Origin: an archaeon
GTDB lineage: Archaea > EX4484-52 > B79-G9
NCBI GenBank assembly: GCA_030630425.1
Contig: DAOVNB010000026.1
Coordinates: 1 to 7,152 of the forward strand
DNA: 7,152 bases
Direction: 5' to 3'
Shown piece after piece: positions 1 through 5,471 of the stretch. The notes under the pieces are model-generated. The model had not been told where the DNA came from, made no database searches, and saw only the letters and a program-made list of their open reading frames with translations. A program made the translations under genes and the position numbers. Position 1 is the first letter of the stretch. Each line of letters opens with the position of its first letter.

Positions 1-530
1 AACTCACGAAGATATCCTGCGATTTTTTGCAGAAGTTCAGGGTAAAGTGCGGCTGTAGGCACATAGTTTACCTCATCAGGAAATGATTTTGAAGAGACCC
101 CGATATGAAAACCTCTTCTTCCTGAAAATTTGACAGAAATATTTTCAACGCCGTGAATCTTTAATGCCTGCACAACAAGAATTGCTGCCTCCTGCGCATG
201 GATAAGGCCGCTGTCGGCATCTATGTCAAAAATAAGGTCCCATCCGGTTCTTATTTCATTGAATTCTTTTTTGTCCTTGATTGTCTCTAAAAGAATCGGG
301 TTCGACCAGTGCTCAACAGAACAGTGGAATGATGTTGCCCCGTTTTTAATCATGTGCTCCAAATCACCCATATATTCAACAGATGACGGCCTTTTGCCGT
401 ATTTCCTGCTGTAAAATACCGGAACAACTTCCCTTCCTTCTGTAAAATCGAAAAGTTTCTGCTTAATATCTTCGCGCATGTAATATGCACGCACTTTTGC
501 AGGGTCAAGAACAACTGTTTCTTTAGGCAT
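1..530 (-). CDS. priS: DNA primase small subunit (PriS)-like protein, N-terminal 176 residues (3' end outside window)
   Basis: Archaeo-eukaryotic primase (AEP) superfamily; PriS makes the RNA/DNA primers for replication. The frame is open from an ATG at 530 to the window edge, giving 176 residues. Visible motifs are REVVPVF (residues 33-39), SFHCSVEHWSNP (67-78), the catalytic acidic motif FDIDAD (101-106) and the nucleotide-binding motif SGRRGFHI (136-143). The order and spacing fit the primase catalytic core and also the related LigD-type polymerase domain. The cysteine zinc knuckle that follows the acidic motif in Pyrococcus-type PriS is absent: FDIDAD runs straight into a helix (SGLIHAQEAA). 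It lies 59 bp downstream of the prenyltransferase gene in the same direction. A TATAATAA-like stretch at 563-570 could give it its own promoter. Membership of the AEP superfamily is firm. Whether this is the replicative PriS, a PriS-PriL fusion or a paralogue cannot be told without the missing C-terminus. Confidence 0.85.
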   Translation of the reverse strand, partial: MPKETVVLDPAKVRAYYMREDIKQKLFDFTEGREVVPVFYSRKYGKRPSSVEYMGDLEHMIKNGATSFHCSVEHWSNPILLETIKDKKEFNEIRTGWDLIFDIDADSGLIHAQEAAILVVQALKIHGVENISVKFSGRRGFHIGVSSKSFPDEVNYVPTAALYPELLQKIAGYLRE

Positions 531-589
531 ATAGTTGGTTTATGCAGGAAATGTTTTATTAGTTATTATACTGCCGTACTAATGAGCCT

Positions 590-1426
590 TCAAAGAACTC
601 CGGCAAAAAATGCCACAAGAGCTACAAACATTGCTGCTTTCTCGAATTTCTGCATCTCGGCTGCATGCTCGTGAGGCTTATTTAAAAGCCTGTATGCAGA
701 ATAGGCAAAAAGCGTGTCTGCAACCAGAATTATATACGCATAGGATGCATTCATATATATTGTTGGAAGAACGCTCACACATATTGCAATAAAAAGCAAG
801 AACGCCGCAACTGCCCCTGCAACGCGGTCGTTATAGTATGTGGCAAGGGTTGTTTTTCTGTATTTGTCCCCGCGCACATCTTCTATATCTTTTGTAATCT
901 CGCGGGCCATATTGCCTAAAAACGCAAGAACTGCAAGAACGCCTACAACTTTTACAGAATTTATGTTTGCGACAACAGCACCGAAAAGAACCGCAGACGC
1001 TATAAAATATCCTACAAAAACGCTTCCGTATGGTGTTTTTTCCTTCACTTTAGAATAAAGGAAAACAAGTATCGCGTTTAGGGATGCAATAATGAATGCG
1101 TACACATTAATCAGGGCTGCAAAAGAAATGCCGCCTAAAAAAAGTAAAATTGCCAGGTAAAATGCTTTCTTTTTTGAAATCCTGTTGCTTGGAATCGGCC
1201 TATTGGGTTGATTTATCTTATCAACACCAACATCAAAAAAATCATTTATAATGTTTCCTGCAGAAAAAACAAGAAAAGTTGCTGCAGCTGCAAGAAATAC
1301 ATCCAGGTATATAAAAGGTGTCGCTGTTGCGGTATATCCCATATACATGCTTAAAAGTACCGCAAATACAATCATAAGGCAGTTTACAGGCCTTATAATC
1401 TCAATATAAGGATTCATTTCAAACAC
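590..1426 (-). CDS. UbiA-family prenyltransferase, likely digeranylgeranylglyceryl phosphate (DGGGP) synthase
   Basis: Integral-membrane enzyme expected to add the second geranylgeranyl chain to geranylgeranylglyceryl phosphate in archaeal ether-lipid synthesis (EC 2.5.1.42). The first Asp-rich motif sits at residues 58-69 (N58, N61-D62, D65, D69) and is followed by INQPNRPIPS (71-80), the usual archaeal DGGGP synthase form. The second is REITKDIEDVRGD (175-187). Six or more hydrophobic segments cover most of the 278 residues, a normal length for the family. The GTG at 1426 is 10 bp after the eL40 stop; an ATG at 1417, three codons in, is an equally possible start. No clear Shine-Dalgarno sequence precedes either. 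No TATA box fits the short gap, so co-transcription with eL40 is likely. Other UbiA substrates (heme, quinone) are less likely given the archaeal setting and motif form. Confidence 0.92.
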   Translation of the reverse strand: MFEMNPYIEIIRPVNCLMIVFAVLLSMYMGYTATATPFIYLDVFLAAAATFLVFSAGNIINDFFDVGVDKINQPNRPIPSNRISKKKAFYLAILLFLGGISFAALINVYAFIIASLNAILVFLYSKVKEKTPYGSVFVGYFIASAVLFGAVVANINSVKVVGVLAVLAFLGNMAREITKDIEDVRGDKYRKTTLATYYNDRVAGAVAAFLLFIAICVSVLPTIYMNASYAYIILVADTLFAYSAYRLLNKPHEHAAEMQKFEKAAMFVALVAFFAGVL

Positions 1427-1436
1427 GCGAATAAAC

Positions 1437-1616
1437 TTAAGATGCTGTCTTTGTCTGCTTATGCTTCAATCGCAAAGCTTTAGAATTACATTTTCTGCAT
1501 TTGGCCTTCTTTGGATTTCCGGCCCGTATCTTTGTGTTGCATCTCATACACACGAATACATTTGTAAAAATGCGTGCGTCAAGTGCTTCGTTTCTTGCTT
1601 TTGCTATTGGTATCAC
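1437..1616 (-). CDS. rpl40e: 50S ribosomal protein eL40 (L40e), 59 aa
   Basis: Small zinc-ribbon protein of the large ribosomal subunit. The translated frame has two CxxC pairs, CMRC at residues 23-26 and CRKC at 40-43, the first followed by NTKIRAG and the second by NSKALRLKHK, as in archaeal eL40. The N-terminal segment EALDARIF is also typical of the family. A stop codon (TAG) lies directly before the GTG at 1616-1614, so GTG is the first available standard start and leaves no room for a longer protein. There is no clear Shine-Dalgarno sequence apart from the weak AGGG about 14 nt upstream. A strong TATA box lies at 1651-1660, about 39 bp upstream, which gives a short leader. The gene follows the Fap7-like kinase gene after 36 bp and precedes the prenyltransferase by 10 bp. 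The basic C-terminus (KHKQTKTAS) fits rRNA binding. Confidence 0.93.
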   Translation of the reverse strand: MIPIAKARNEALDARIFTNVFVCMRCNTKIRAGNPKKAKCRKCNSKALRLKHKQTKTAS

Positions 1617-1650
1617 CTAAAGAATCAATACCCTAACTATTCAACCACAG

Positions 1651-1660
1651 TTTTATAAAT
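1651..1660 (-). promoter_or_regulatory. TATA box for eL40-ubiA transcript, overlapping the kinase stop codon
   Basis: Read on the minus strand the sequence is ATTTATAAAA, a near-ideal archaeal TATA box. Its centre is about 39 bp upstream of the eL40 GTG, so transcription would begin about 13 nt before the start codon. The TAA stop of the upstream kinase gene (1655-1653) lies inside the box. Confidence 0.7.
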
Positions 1661-2213
1661 CTAAGGGTTTAGGGTTGGCTTTTGTAAGATTGTCTAAATG
1701 TTCTTGCCAGCTTATGCTGCCGGGTTTTGCAGCATCAATCTCTTTTTTGCTTTTTTTGAGTATTTTAAGTATTATTTCTGTTGTCTGCTCGGGCGTATTT
1801 TCTGTTGTGTCTATCTCATAGACGGTCTTGTTATTGTCTGTTGCTTCTTTTAAGCACACATCAAGTATCTCTGCTTCCATATTCTCGTTTATCTTGTCGG
1901 GCAGCCAGTTTCTTTCCTGAAGCCTTTTTTCTAAGATATCCGGGTTTGTCCTTAATACAAATACGGTGTCGGCATCTAAAAGGTGCGCCATGTGACCCTC
2001 AATAACAAGATTTCCCTTAAGGTCTTTAATCATTTTATTAAGTGCTTCAGTATCCACAAGCAGGCTTCCGCGCTTCTCGTCCTGGCCTGTGATAAGGTCA
2101 TTCTCATACGCAAAATCGTTTATCTTTATGAGGGGGTATTTTAATTTTTCCGAAAGAAGTTTAGATACTTCTGTTTTGCCAGTTCCCGGAGTTCCTGACA
2201 CCATTATCTTCAT
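1653..2213 (-). CDS. Fap7/AK6-like adenylate kinase, ribosome-assembly type
   Basis: P-loop NMP kinase of the archaeal Fap7/AK6 (hCINAP) family, which phosphorylates AMP/dAMP and, in studied members, acts in final maturation of the small ribosomal subunit. Walker A is GTPGTGKT at residues 7-14. The family segment IEGHMAHLL covers 71-79, a TVFVLRTNP strand 83-91 and an RLQERNWLPDKINEN lid-like helix 97-111 with Arg97 and Arg101. AEILDVCLKEA (114-124) and the C-terminal tail with PGSISWQEHL (164-173) are also typical. At 186 residues it has the usual length. The ATG at 2213 is chosen because a TATA box sits 27 bp upstream and no Shine-Dalgarno sequence is present, so the mRNA is probably leaderless. 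It lies between tfb and eL40 on the same strand. The ribosomal neighbour fits the ribosome-assembly role, but that role here is inferred from the family. Confidence 0.9.
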   Translation of the reverse strand: MKIMVSGTPGTGKTEVSKLLSEKLKYPLIKINDFAYENDLITGQDEKRGSLLVDTEALNKMIKDLKGNLVIEGHMAHLLDADTVFVLRTNPDILEKRLQERNWLPDKINENMEAEILDVCLKEATDNNKTVYEIDTTENTPEQTTEIILKILKKSKKEIDAAKPGSISWQEHLDNLTKANPKPLDL

Positions 2214-2234
2214 AAACCTATATACGGATTGTCA

Positions 2235-2244
2235 TTTATATATA
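2235..2244 (-). promoter_or_regulatory. TATA box for the Fap7-like kinase gene (leaderless)
   Basis: Minus-strand reading TATATATAAA, centred about 27 bp before the ATG at 2213. The usual TATA-to-start-site distance in archaea would place transcription at or within 1-2 nt of the start codon. No Shine-Dalgarno sequence lies in between, which agrees with a leaderless mRNA. Confidence 0.65.
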
Positions 2245-2316
2245 TTTTATATCTTAAGGATTCTACGCCAATATTATTTTTATTGCATTATAGCCGTTGC
2301 TAATGGGTAAAACTAC

Positions 2317-2342
2317 GGCAATGCAAAGATTGCCAAAAAAAT
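2317..2342 (-). terminator. T-tract and small hairpin downstream of tfb
   Basis: Directly after the tfb stop codon (2345-2343), the minus strand has seven consecutive T residues (2341-2335) followed by a 5-bp stem, GGCAA/TTGCC at 2317-2321 and 2330-2334, with an 8-nt loop. Oligo-T runs are the usual archaeal termination signal. The hairpin comes after the T-run rather than before it, so it may not contribute. Confidence 0.5.
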
Positions 2343-3311
2343 TTAATTGGCTGCGGCTGCAGCCTTTGACTTTTCGTTCTCGTTTGCTTTTCGCTCGACT
2401 TCCTCTTCAATGCCGAGTTTTTCAACCAAGTCCTTGTACCTGTTTCTGATTGTAACTTCAGTAACACCCACAACATCTGCTATGTCTCTTTGGGTTCTTT
2501 TTTCGCCTTCAAGGACCGCTGCAATGTATAATGCTGCTGCGGCAACGCCTGTGGGGCCTTTTCCTGAAGTTATTTCCTCATCAACAGCAACGGCAAGAAT
2601 TTCTTTTGCTTTTGCCTGTACTGTTCCGGAAAGGCCTAAAAGGGATGAAAATCGCGGAATGTATTCTTCTGCTGCTGCAGGAAGTATTCTTATTCCAAGC
2701 TCTCTTGCAACATACCTGTATGCGCGGCCGATTTCCCTTTTTTCTATTCCTGATGCTGCGGAAAGTTCGGACAGTGTTCTTGGAGAACCTTCCTCTCTTG
2801 CAACAGCATATATAAGTGCTGTAATTATAGATTCCATTGAGCGGCCACGAACAAGTCCTTTTGTCACGGCTTTTTCATACAATCTGCCCACTTCTTCATG
2901 GACTGATTTTGGAAGGCCTAAATATGAAACCTGTCTTGCCAATTCAGACAGCGAGTATGAAAGATTTCTGTCTTTTGATTTTGTAAGGCGCTTGTTCCAT
3001 TTTCTAAGCCTGTAATACTGGGCCCTTTTCTTTACTGATACTTTGTAAAGCTCCTCTAAGCCTTTGCCTATTTCTGTTGATATTCCTTTATCATGTTTGG
3101 TGAATGTTAACGGAGCACCGGTTCTTGTTCTTTTGGACTGCTGCACAGAATCAAAAGCCCTCCATTCCGGTGTTGTGTCTATTTCGTCCTGTTCCATTAC
3201 AAGACCGCATTTATTACATATTAATTCGCCGCGGGAATCATCTTTTGTGAACCTGTCACCGCCGCATGAACTGCATTTTGGTTGATTTATTACTTTTGGT
3301 TGATCTGTCAT
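2343..3311 (-). CDS. tfb: Transcription initiation factor IIB (TFB)
   Basis: General archaeal transcription factor that binds the TBP-TATA complex and the BRE and recruits RNA polymerase. The N-terminal zinc ribbon has Cys13, Cys16, Cys32 and Cys35. The B-finger/linker region contains TTPEWRAFD (46-54). Two cyclin-fold repeats follow, about 112-206 and 210-302, with the C-terminal helix-turn-helix at TQRDIADVVGVTEVTIRNRY (273-292). At 322 residues it is slightly long because of a charged tail ending in five alanines. The ATG at 3311 is supported by a strong Shine-Dalgarno GGAGGAG at 3318-3324, six bases upstream, and by a TATA box further up. It is the first gene of the minus-strand series and is transcribed divergently from the AP endonuclease gene. 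No catalytic or structural residue appears to be missing. Confidence 0.97.
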   Translation of the reverse strand: MTDQPKVINQPKCSSCGGDRFTKDDSRGELICNKCGLVMEQDEIDTTPEWRAFDSVQQSKRTRTGAPLTFTKHDKGISTEIGKGLEELYKVSVKKRAQYYRLRKWNKRLTKSKDRNLSYSLSELARQVSYLGLPKSVHEEVGRLYEKAVTKGLVRGRSMESIITALIYAVAREEGSPRTLSELSAASGIEKREIGRAYRYVARELGIRILPAAAEEYIPRFSSLLGLSGTVQAKAKEILAVAVDEEITSGKGPTGVAAAALYIAAVLEGEKRTQRDIADVVGVTEVTIRNRYKDLVEKLGIEEEVERKANENEKSKAAAAAN

Positions 3312-3317
3312 ATTCTT

Positions 3318-3324
3318 CTCCTCC
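3318..3324 (-). promoter_or_regulatory. Strong Shine-Dalgarno of tfb
   Basis: GGAGGAG on the minus strand, 6 nt before the ATG at 3311. It fixes the tfb start and stands out because most other genes in this window lack a clear ribosome binding site. Confidence 0.8.
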
Positions 3325-3346
3325 GTCAGAATGAGATTTTAGAAAT

Positions 3347-3356
3347 CTTTATAAAG
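3347..3356 (-). promoter_or_regulatory. TATA box of tfb (palindromic)
   Basis: CTTTATAAAG is a perfect palindrome. Its centre is about 26 bp upstream of the Shine-Dalgarno region of tfb, so the transcript would start close to position 3325 and just include the ribosome binding site. Confidence 0.65.
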
Positions 3357-3388
3357 CTTATAGTTATCTTCTTCTATTTGTCAGATAA

Positions 3389-3398
3389 GTTTATAAAG
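3389..3398 (+). promoter_or_regulatory. Second TATA box in the divergent tfb/AP endonuclease region
   Basis: GTTTATAAAG contains the palindrome TTTATAAA. For the plus-strand AP endonuclease gene it predicts a start near 3420 and a leader of about 55 nt. Because of its symmetry it could also serve tfb as an upstream alternative. A weaker candidate, GATAAATA at 3449-3456, is too near the ATG to be convincing. Confidence 0.45.
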
Positions 3399-3475
3399 TT
3401 TTCTGTTTATTGCGTTTGAGCACAATAAACCCCTCCAATAGATAGGCAGATAAATACAGACACAAAAGAAATAGT

Positions 3476-4279
3476 ATGTCTGAACGAATAGGCACTGCGG
3501 GGATTCCAGGAGTGTGTAAAGGTGGAAGCACACTTGATGGCGTTAAATGCGTTTCTGATTTAGGGCTTGATGCCTTTGAAATTGCATTTGTGCGAAACAT
3601 ATACTTGACCGAAGAATCTGCCCGCAAAGTAGGCGAGATTGCAAAAAAACTTGATATTTCTTTATCATGCCACGCGCCGTACTATATTAACCTAGCATCA
3701 ACAAATCCGTCAGTTATTGTCAAAAGCAAGAAATTCATCGCAGACACACTTAAAATTGCAGATGTTATGGGCGCCAAAATCGCTGTTGTGCATGCAGGTT
3801 TTTATATGGGGCAGCCAAAAAGCCAGGTATTTGACTTAATAAAAAATGCATGTCTTGAATTCAAAAGCAAAGCAAAACTCGGAATAGAAACTATGGGGCG
3901 GCAAAAACAGTTCGGAAGCGTTGATGAGGTTGCGCGGCTTGTTGAAGAATGCGGCAATGTTGCGCCTGTAATTGATTTCGCCCACATCCACGCAAGAACC
4001 AACGGCGGCCTTAAAACAAAAGATGATTTTAAGGCAATACTAGACAAGTTTGAGTGTTTAAGTGTATCGCCCATTCACTGTCATATGACGGGCATAAAAT
4101 ATGAAAACGGAAACGAGAAGCACCATCTCCCGATATCGTCCTTTGAGCCCGATTTTCGGCTTTTGGCAGATGTTTTAAGGGAAAATAATTATGATACCAC
4201 AATAATCTGTGAAAGCCCGTTGATGGAACAGGATGCGCTGCTTTTCAAGAAATGGATAACGAATCGAACAAAGCTTTAA
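3476..4279 (+). CDS. nfo: Endonuclease IV-family AP endonuclease (xylose isomerase-like TIM barrel)
   Basis: Metal-dependent base-excision repair nuclease that cuts 5' of abasic sites. Family motifs along the barrel are CHAPYYINLAS (65-75), VVHAGFY (104-110), GIETMG (136-141), PVIDFAHIHAR (164-174), HCHMTG (201-206) and CESPL (245-249). The likely zinc ligands correspond to those of E. coli Nfo: His66, His106, Glu138, Asp167, His170, His201 or His203, His216 and Glu246. The position matching E. coli Asp229 looks like Glu214, in EKHHLPI. At 267 residues it is near the usual length. The ATG at 3476 is the first start in frame with the conserved N-terminus and has no strong Shine-Dalgarno sequence. 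It is transcribed away from tfb and ends inside the TATA box of the following tRNA gene. Other TIM-barrel isomerases are possible but lack the CHAPYYINL signature. Confidence 0.9.
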   Translation: MSERIGTAGIPGVCKGGSTLDGVKCVSDLGLDAFEIAFVRNIYLTEESARKVGEIAKKLDISLSCHAPYYINLASTNPSVIVKSKKFIADTLKIADVMGAKIAVVHAGFYMGQPKSQVFDLIKNACLEFKSKAKLGIETMGRQKQFGSVDEVARLVEECGNVAPVIDFAHIHARTNGGLKTKDDFKAILDKFECLSVSPIHCHMTGIKYENGNEKHHLPISSFEPDFRLLADVLRENNYDTTIICESPLMEQDALLFKKWITNRTKL

Positions 4280-4282
4280 AAA
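4275..4282 (+). promoter_or_regulatory. Putative TATA box of tRNA-Arg, overlapping the nfo stop codon
   Basis: TTTAAAAA is centred about 33 bp before the first base of the tRNA. The nfo stop TAA (4277-4279) lies within it. The distance leaves room for a 5' leader of several nucleotides to be removed by RNase P. Confidence 0.45.
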
Positions 4283-4311
4283 AGATACGAAGTATAGTGT
4301 TTTTGTTGTGT

Positions 4312-4426
4312 GGGCCCGTAGCTCAGCTGGATATTGGGGAAACTTCTTGTAAGTTTTTCTTAAACCAGAAAGAGCACTAGGCTTCTAACCTAGGGGTCGA
4401 GGGTTCAAATCCCTTCGGGCTCGCCA
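4312..4426 (+). tRNA. tRNA-Arg (anticodon TCT) with a 38-nt D-loop intron
   Basis: Without the intron the sequence folds into a complete 77-nt tRNA. The acceptor stem is GGGCCCG/CGGGCTC (4312-4318 with 4416-4422, one G-U). The D stem is GCTC/GAGC (4321-4324 with 4372-4375) and the anticodon stem CTAGG/CCTAG (4377-4381 with 4389-4393). The anticodon loop CTTCTAA carries TCT at 4384-4386, which reads AGA. The T-loop is TTCAAAT (4404-4410), the discriminator is G4423, and CCA is encoded at 4424-4426. The D-loop is interrupted between tRNA positions 20a and 21; joining 4332 to 4371 restores the standard D-loop AGCTGGATA. There is no intron in the anticodon loop, where archaeal tRNA introns are most common. 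A T-run at 4433-4437 may end transcription. Confidence 0.93.
4333..4370 (+). other. Predicted noncanonical tRNA intron in the D-loop (bulge-helix-bulge)
   Basis: CTGG at 4327-4330 pairs with CCAG at 4365-4368 to give the 4-bp central helix. It is flanked by 3-nt bulges ATA (4331-4333) and AAA (4369-4371). Cutting after the second base of each bulge, as archaeal tRNA splicing endonuclease does, releases 4333-4370 and leaves a perfect tRNA. Inside the intron, AAACTT (4340-4345) pairs with AAGTTT (4351-4356) around a CTTGT loop, extended by G-C and G-U pairs. The outer helix would be the D stem itself, with AG (4325-4326) unpaired opposite one bulge, so the motif is slightly relaxed. Confidence 0.85.
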
Positions 4427-4428
4427 AC

Positions 4429-4491
4429 AAACTTTTTCTACGGGCTTTGAGCATCAATCCGATTGTTGTATTTTTGAGCCCTAAAAAGTTT
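4429..4491 (+). repeat. Long imperfect hairpin directly behind the tRNA
   Basis: AAACTTTTT (4429-4437) is fully complementary to AAAAAGTTT (4483-4491). GGGCT (4442-4446) pairs with AGCCC (4477-4481) inside it, and CAAT/ATTG (4455-4458 with 4462-4465) forms a small inner stem. The T-run in the first arm may act as the tRNA terminator. No coding frame is visible, and the function is unknown. Confidence 0.55.
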
Positions 4492-4507
4492 GAGCAAAAA
4501 AGAGCAA

Positions 4508-4526
4508 CTTGATGCTTCGCATCAAG
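4508..4526 (+). repeat. Perfect 8-bp hairpin in the post-tRNA spacer
   Basis: CTTGATGC (4508-4515) and GCATCAAG (4519-4526) form a perfect stem around TTC. The same arm could instead pair with AGCATCAA at 4450-4457, so the spacer has mutually exclusive folds. It may be a terminator or part of a small RNA. Confidence 0.45.
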
Positions 4527-4542
4527 TCACTAAGTATGTGAG

Positions 4543-4561
4543 AAATTCCTTCGGGGCGCCA
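4543..4561 (+). repeat. Degenerate direct repeat of the tRNA-Arg 3' end
   Basis: The 19 bases resemble 4407-4426 of the tRNA: AAAT, one changed base, CCTTCGGG, then a one-base-shorter join and CGCCA. The base triple that would be TTC of the T-loop is GAG here, so it is not part of a working tRNA. A run of seven T residues follows at 4562-4568. It may be a tRNA relic or an attachment-site-like duplication. Confidence 0.45.
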
Positions 4562-4588
4562 TTTTTTTAGAAACGCGCGGCAATTCAA

Positions 4589-4972
4589 TTATTTTTCGCA
4601 AATCTCCAATGGCAGGTCATCCGGGTCTTTAAAAAAAGTCATTTTTTTGCCAGTTCTTATGTCTGAGCGCAGTGGTTCTGTTTCAATACCCAGTTTGTTT
4701 AATTTTTCAATGGTTTCTTCTATGTTGTCAACCTCAAATGCCAGATGTCTTAAACCGCATGCTTCCGGCCAAGCAAGTCTTTTTGGCGGTTTGGAGAAAG
4801 AGAACAATTCAATCATGGCATTATTTGCATCAAGATATAATATTTTCGATTTTCTTTCCGGTCTGTCAACTTCGCCAATAACCTCAAATCCTAGCTTATT
4901 TACATAGAAATCTTTTGACTTTTCAAAATCCGAGACAATTATGGCTGTGTGGTGAATTCTGTTGAATATCAT
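4589..4972 (-). CDS. VOC (glyoxalase-fold) family protein, YaeR/GloA2-like
   Basis: Single-domain vicinal oxygen chelate protein of 127 residues, made of two beta-alpha-beta-beta-beta modules. It resembles E. coli YaeR closely in layout: IHHTAIIVSD (6-15), FYVNKLGFEV (22-31), IELFSFSKPPKR (54-65), PEACGLRHLAFEVD (69-82) and KMTFFKDPDDLPLEI (110-124). The likely metal ligands are His8 (or His7), Glu55, His76 and Glu123, the usual His/Glu/His/Glu set. The common DPDG turn reads DPDD here. Relatives are annotated as glyoxalases, but the substrate of the YaeR group is not established, so a lactoylglutathione lyase label would go too far. The ATG at 4972 has no Shine-Dalgarno sequence and lies about 26 bp from a TATA box, so the mRNA is probably leaderless. 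It diverges from the GIY-YIG gene. Confidence 0.88.
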   Translation of the reverse strand: MIFNRIHHTAIIVSDFEKSKDFYVNKLGFEVIGEVDRPERKSKILYLDANNAMIELFSFSKPPKRLAWPEACGLRHLAFEVDNIEETIEKLNKLGIETEPLRSDIRTGKKMTFFKDPDDLPLEICEK

Positions 4973-4994
4973 TATTATTAGTTATTAAGAAAAT

Positions 4995-5002
4995 TATATA
5001 TA
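4995..5002. promoter_or_regulatory. Shared bidirectional TATA box between the VOC and GIY-YIG genes
   Basis: TATATATA reads the same on both strands. Its centre is about 26 bp from the VOC ATG (4972) and about 33 bp from the GIY-YIG ATG (5032), both within normal archaeal spacing. It is the only strong TATA box in the 59-bp divergent gap. Arms TTAAG (4985-4989) and CTTAA (5003-5007) flank it as an inverted repeat and could be an operator. Confidence 0.6.
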
Positions 5003-5031
5003 CTTAAGAACTATGCAATAATTGTGTTAGT

Positions 5032-5427
5032 ATGAAAGGCGTATATGTTCTTATTGTTGAAGTGGGGAATAATATCGAAGCTACAATAGGCGCTCTTGGA
5101 AATGTAAAATTCCAAAAGGGCCTTTATGCCTATGTCGGCTCTGCGCAAAACAGTCTTGAAAAAAGAATAGCAAGGCACAAATCCAGAAACAAGAAGAAAT
5201 TCTGGCATATTGATTACCTTCTTGACAGTAAAGACGCACGCGTTGTAAACGCATATTACAAGAACGCAGGGAAAGAAGAAGAATGCCAAATTGCAAAAAA
5301 AATAAGCGAAACAGAAACATTAATTCCACATTTCGGCTGCTCGGATTGCAATTGCAGAACACACCTGTTTAAAATTAAAGACACAAGCGTTGTTTTGAAA
5401 CCGGGTTTAATCGAATTTAAGGAATAG
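5032..5427 (+). CDS. DUF123-type GIY-YIG domain protein
   Basis: Stand-alone 131-residue member of the archaeal DUF123 family, which has the GIY-YIG nuclease fold. The GIY part is KGVYVL (2-7) and the YIG part GLYAYVGSA (30-38). These are followed by the helix LEKRIARH (42-49) holding the conserved Arg and His, then KKFWHIDYLL (55-64). The C-terminal half has ECQIAKKI (84-91) and FGCSDCNCRTHLF (101-113), with Cys103, Cys106 and Cys108, as in other DUF123 proteins. In some archaea this domain is found fused to endonuclease III, which suggests a DNA repair link, but its activity is not settled. The ATG at 5032 follows a TATA box by about 33 bp, so the leader is very short. The ZIP transporter gene follows after 44 bp on the same strand and may be co-transcribed. 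Confidence 0.9.
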   Translation: MKGVYVLIVEVGNNIEATIGALGNVKFQKGLYAYVGSAQNSLEKRIARHKSRNKKKFWHIDYLLDSKDARVVNAYYKNAGKEEECQIAKKISETETLIPHFGCSDCNCRTHLFKIKDTSVVLKPGLIEFKE

Positions 5428-5462
5428 ACATATTAAGATTCGATTCCAAAAAAAATGTCATT

Positions 5463-5468
5463 GGTGAT
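5463..5468 (+). promoter_or_regulatory. Shine-Dalgarno that sets the TTG start of the ZIP gene
   Basis: GGTGAT lies 3 bases before the TTG at 5472, a rather tight spacing but the best site nearby. The ATG at 5455-5457 is in another frame, so TTG is the most reasonable start. Confidence 0.5.
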
Positions 5469-5471
5469 ACA

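Noticed and set aside
223..414. 63-codon plus-strand frame near the left end
   Set aside because: It lies opposite the primase core motifs and has no recognisable feature of its own.
2347..3015. 222-codon open frame on the plus strand opposite tfb
   Set aside because: It is the antisense shadow of tfb. Its low-complexity Ala/Ser-rich start mirrors the tfb tail, it resembles no family, and tfb is complete with all its motifs.
3391..3627. 78-codon minus-strand frame in the divergent region
   Set aside because: It covers the promoter and the conserved N-terminus of the AP endonuclease in antisense, with no domain pattern.
4427..4561. A second tRNA gene or split-tRNA half ending at 4561
   Set aside because: The T-loop TTC is replaced by GAG, and no matching 5' acceptor strand, D-arm or anticodon arm could be found upstream.
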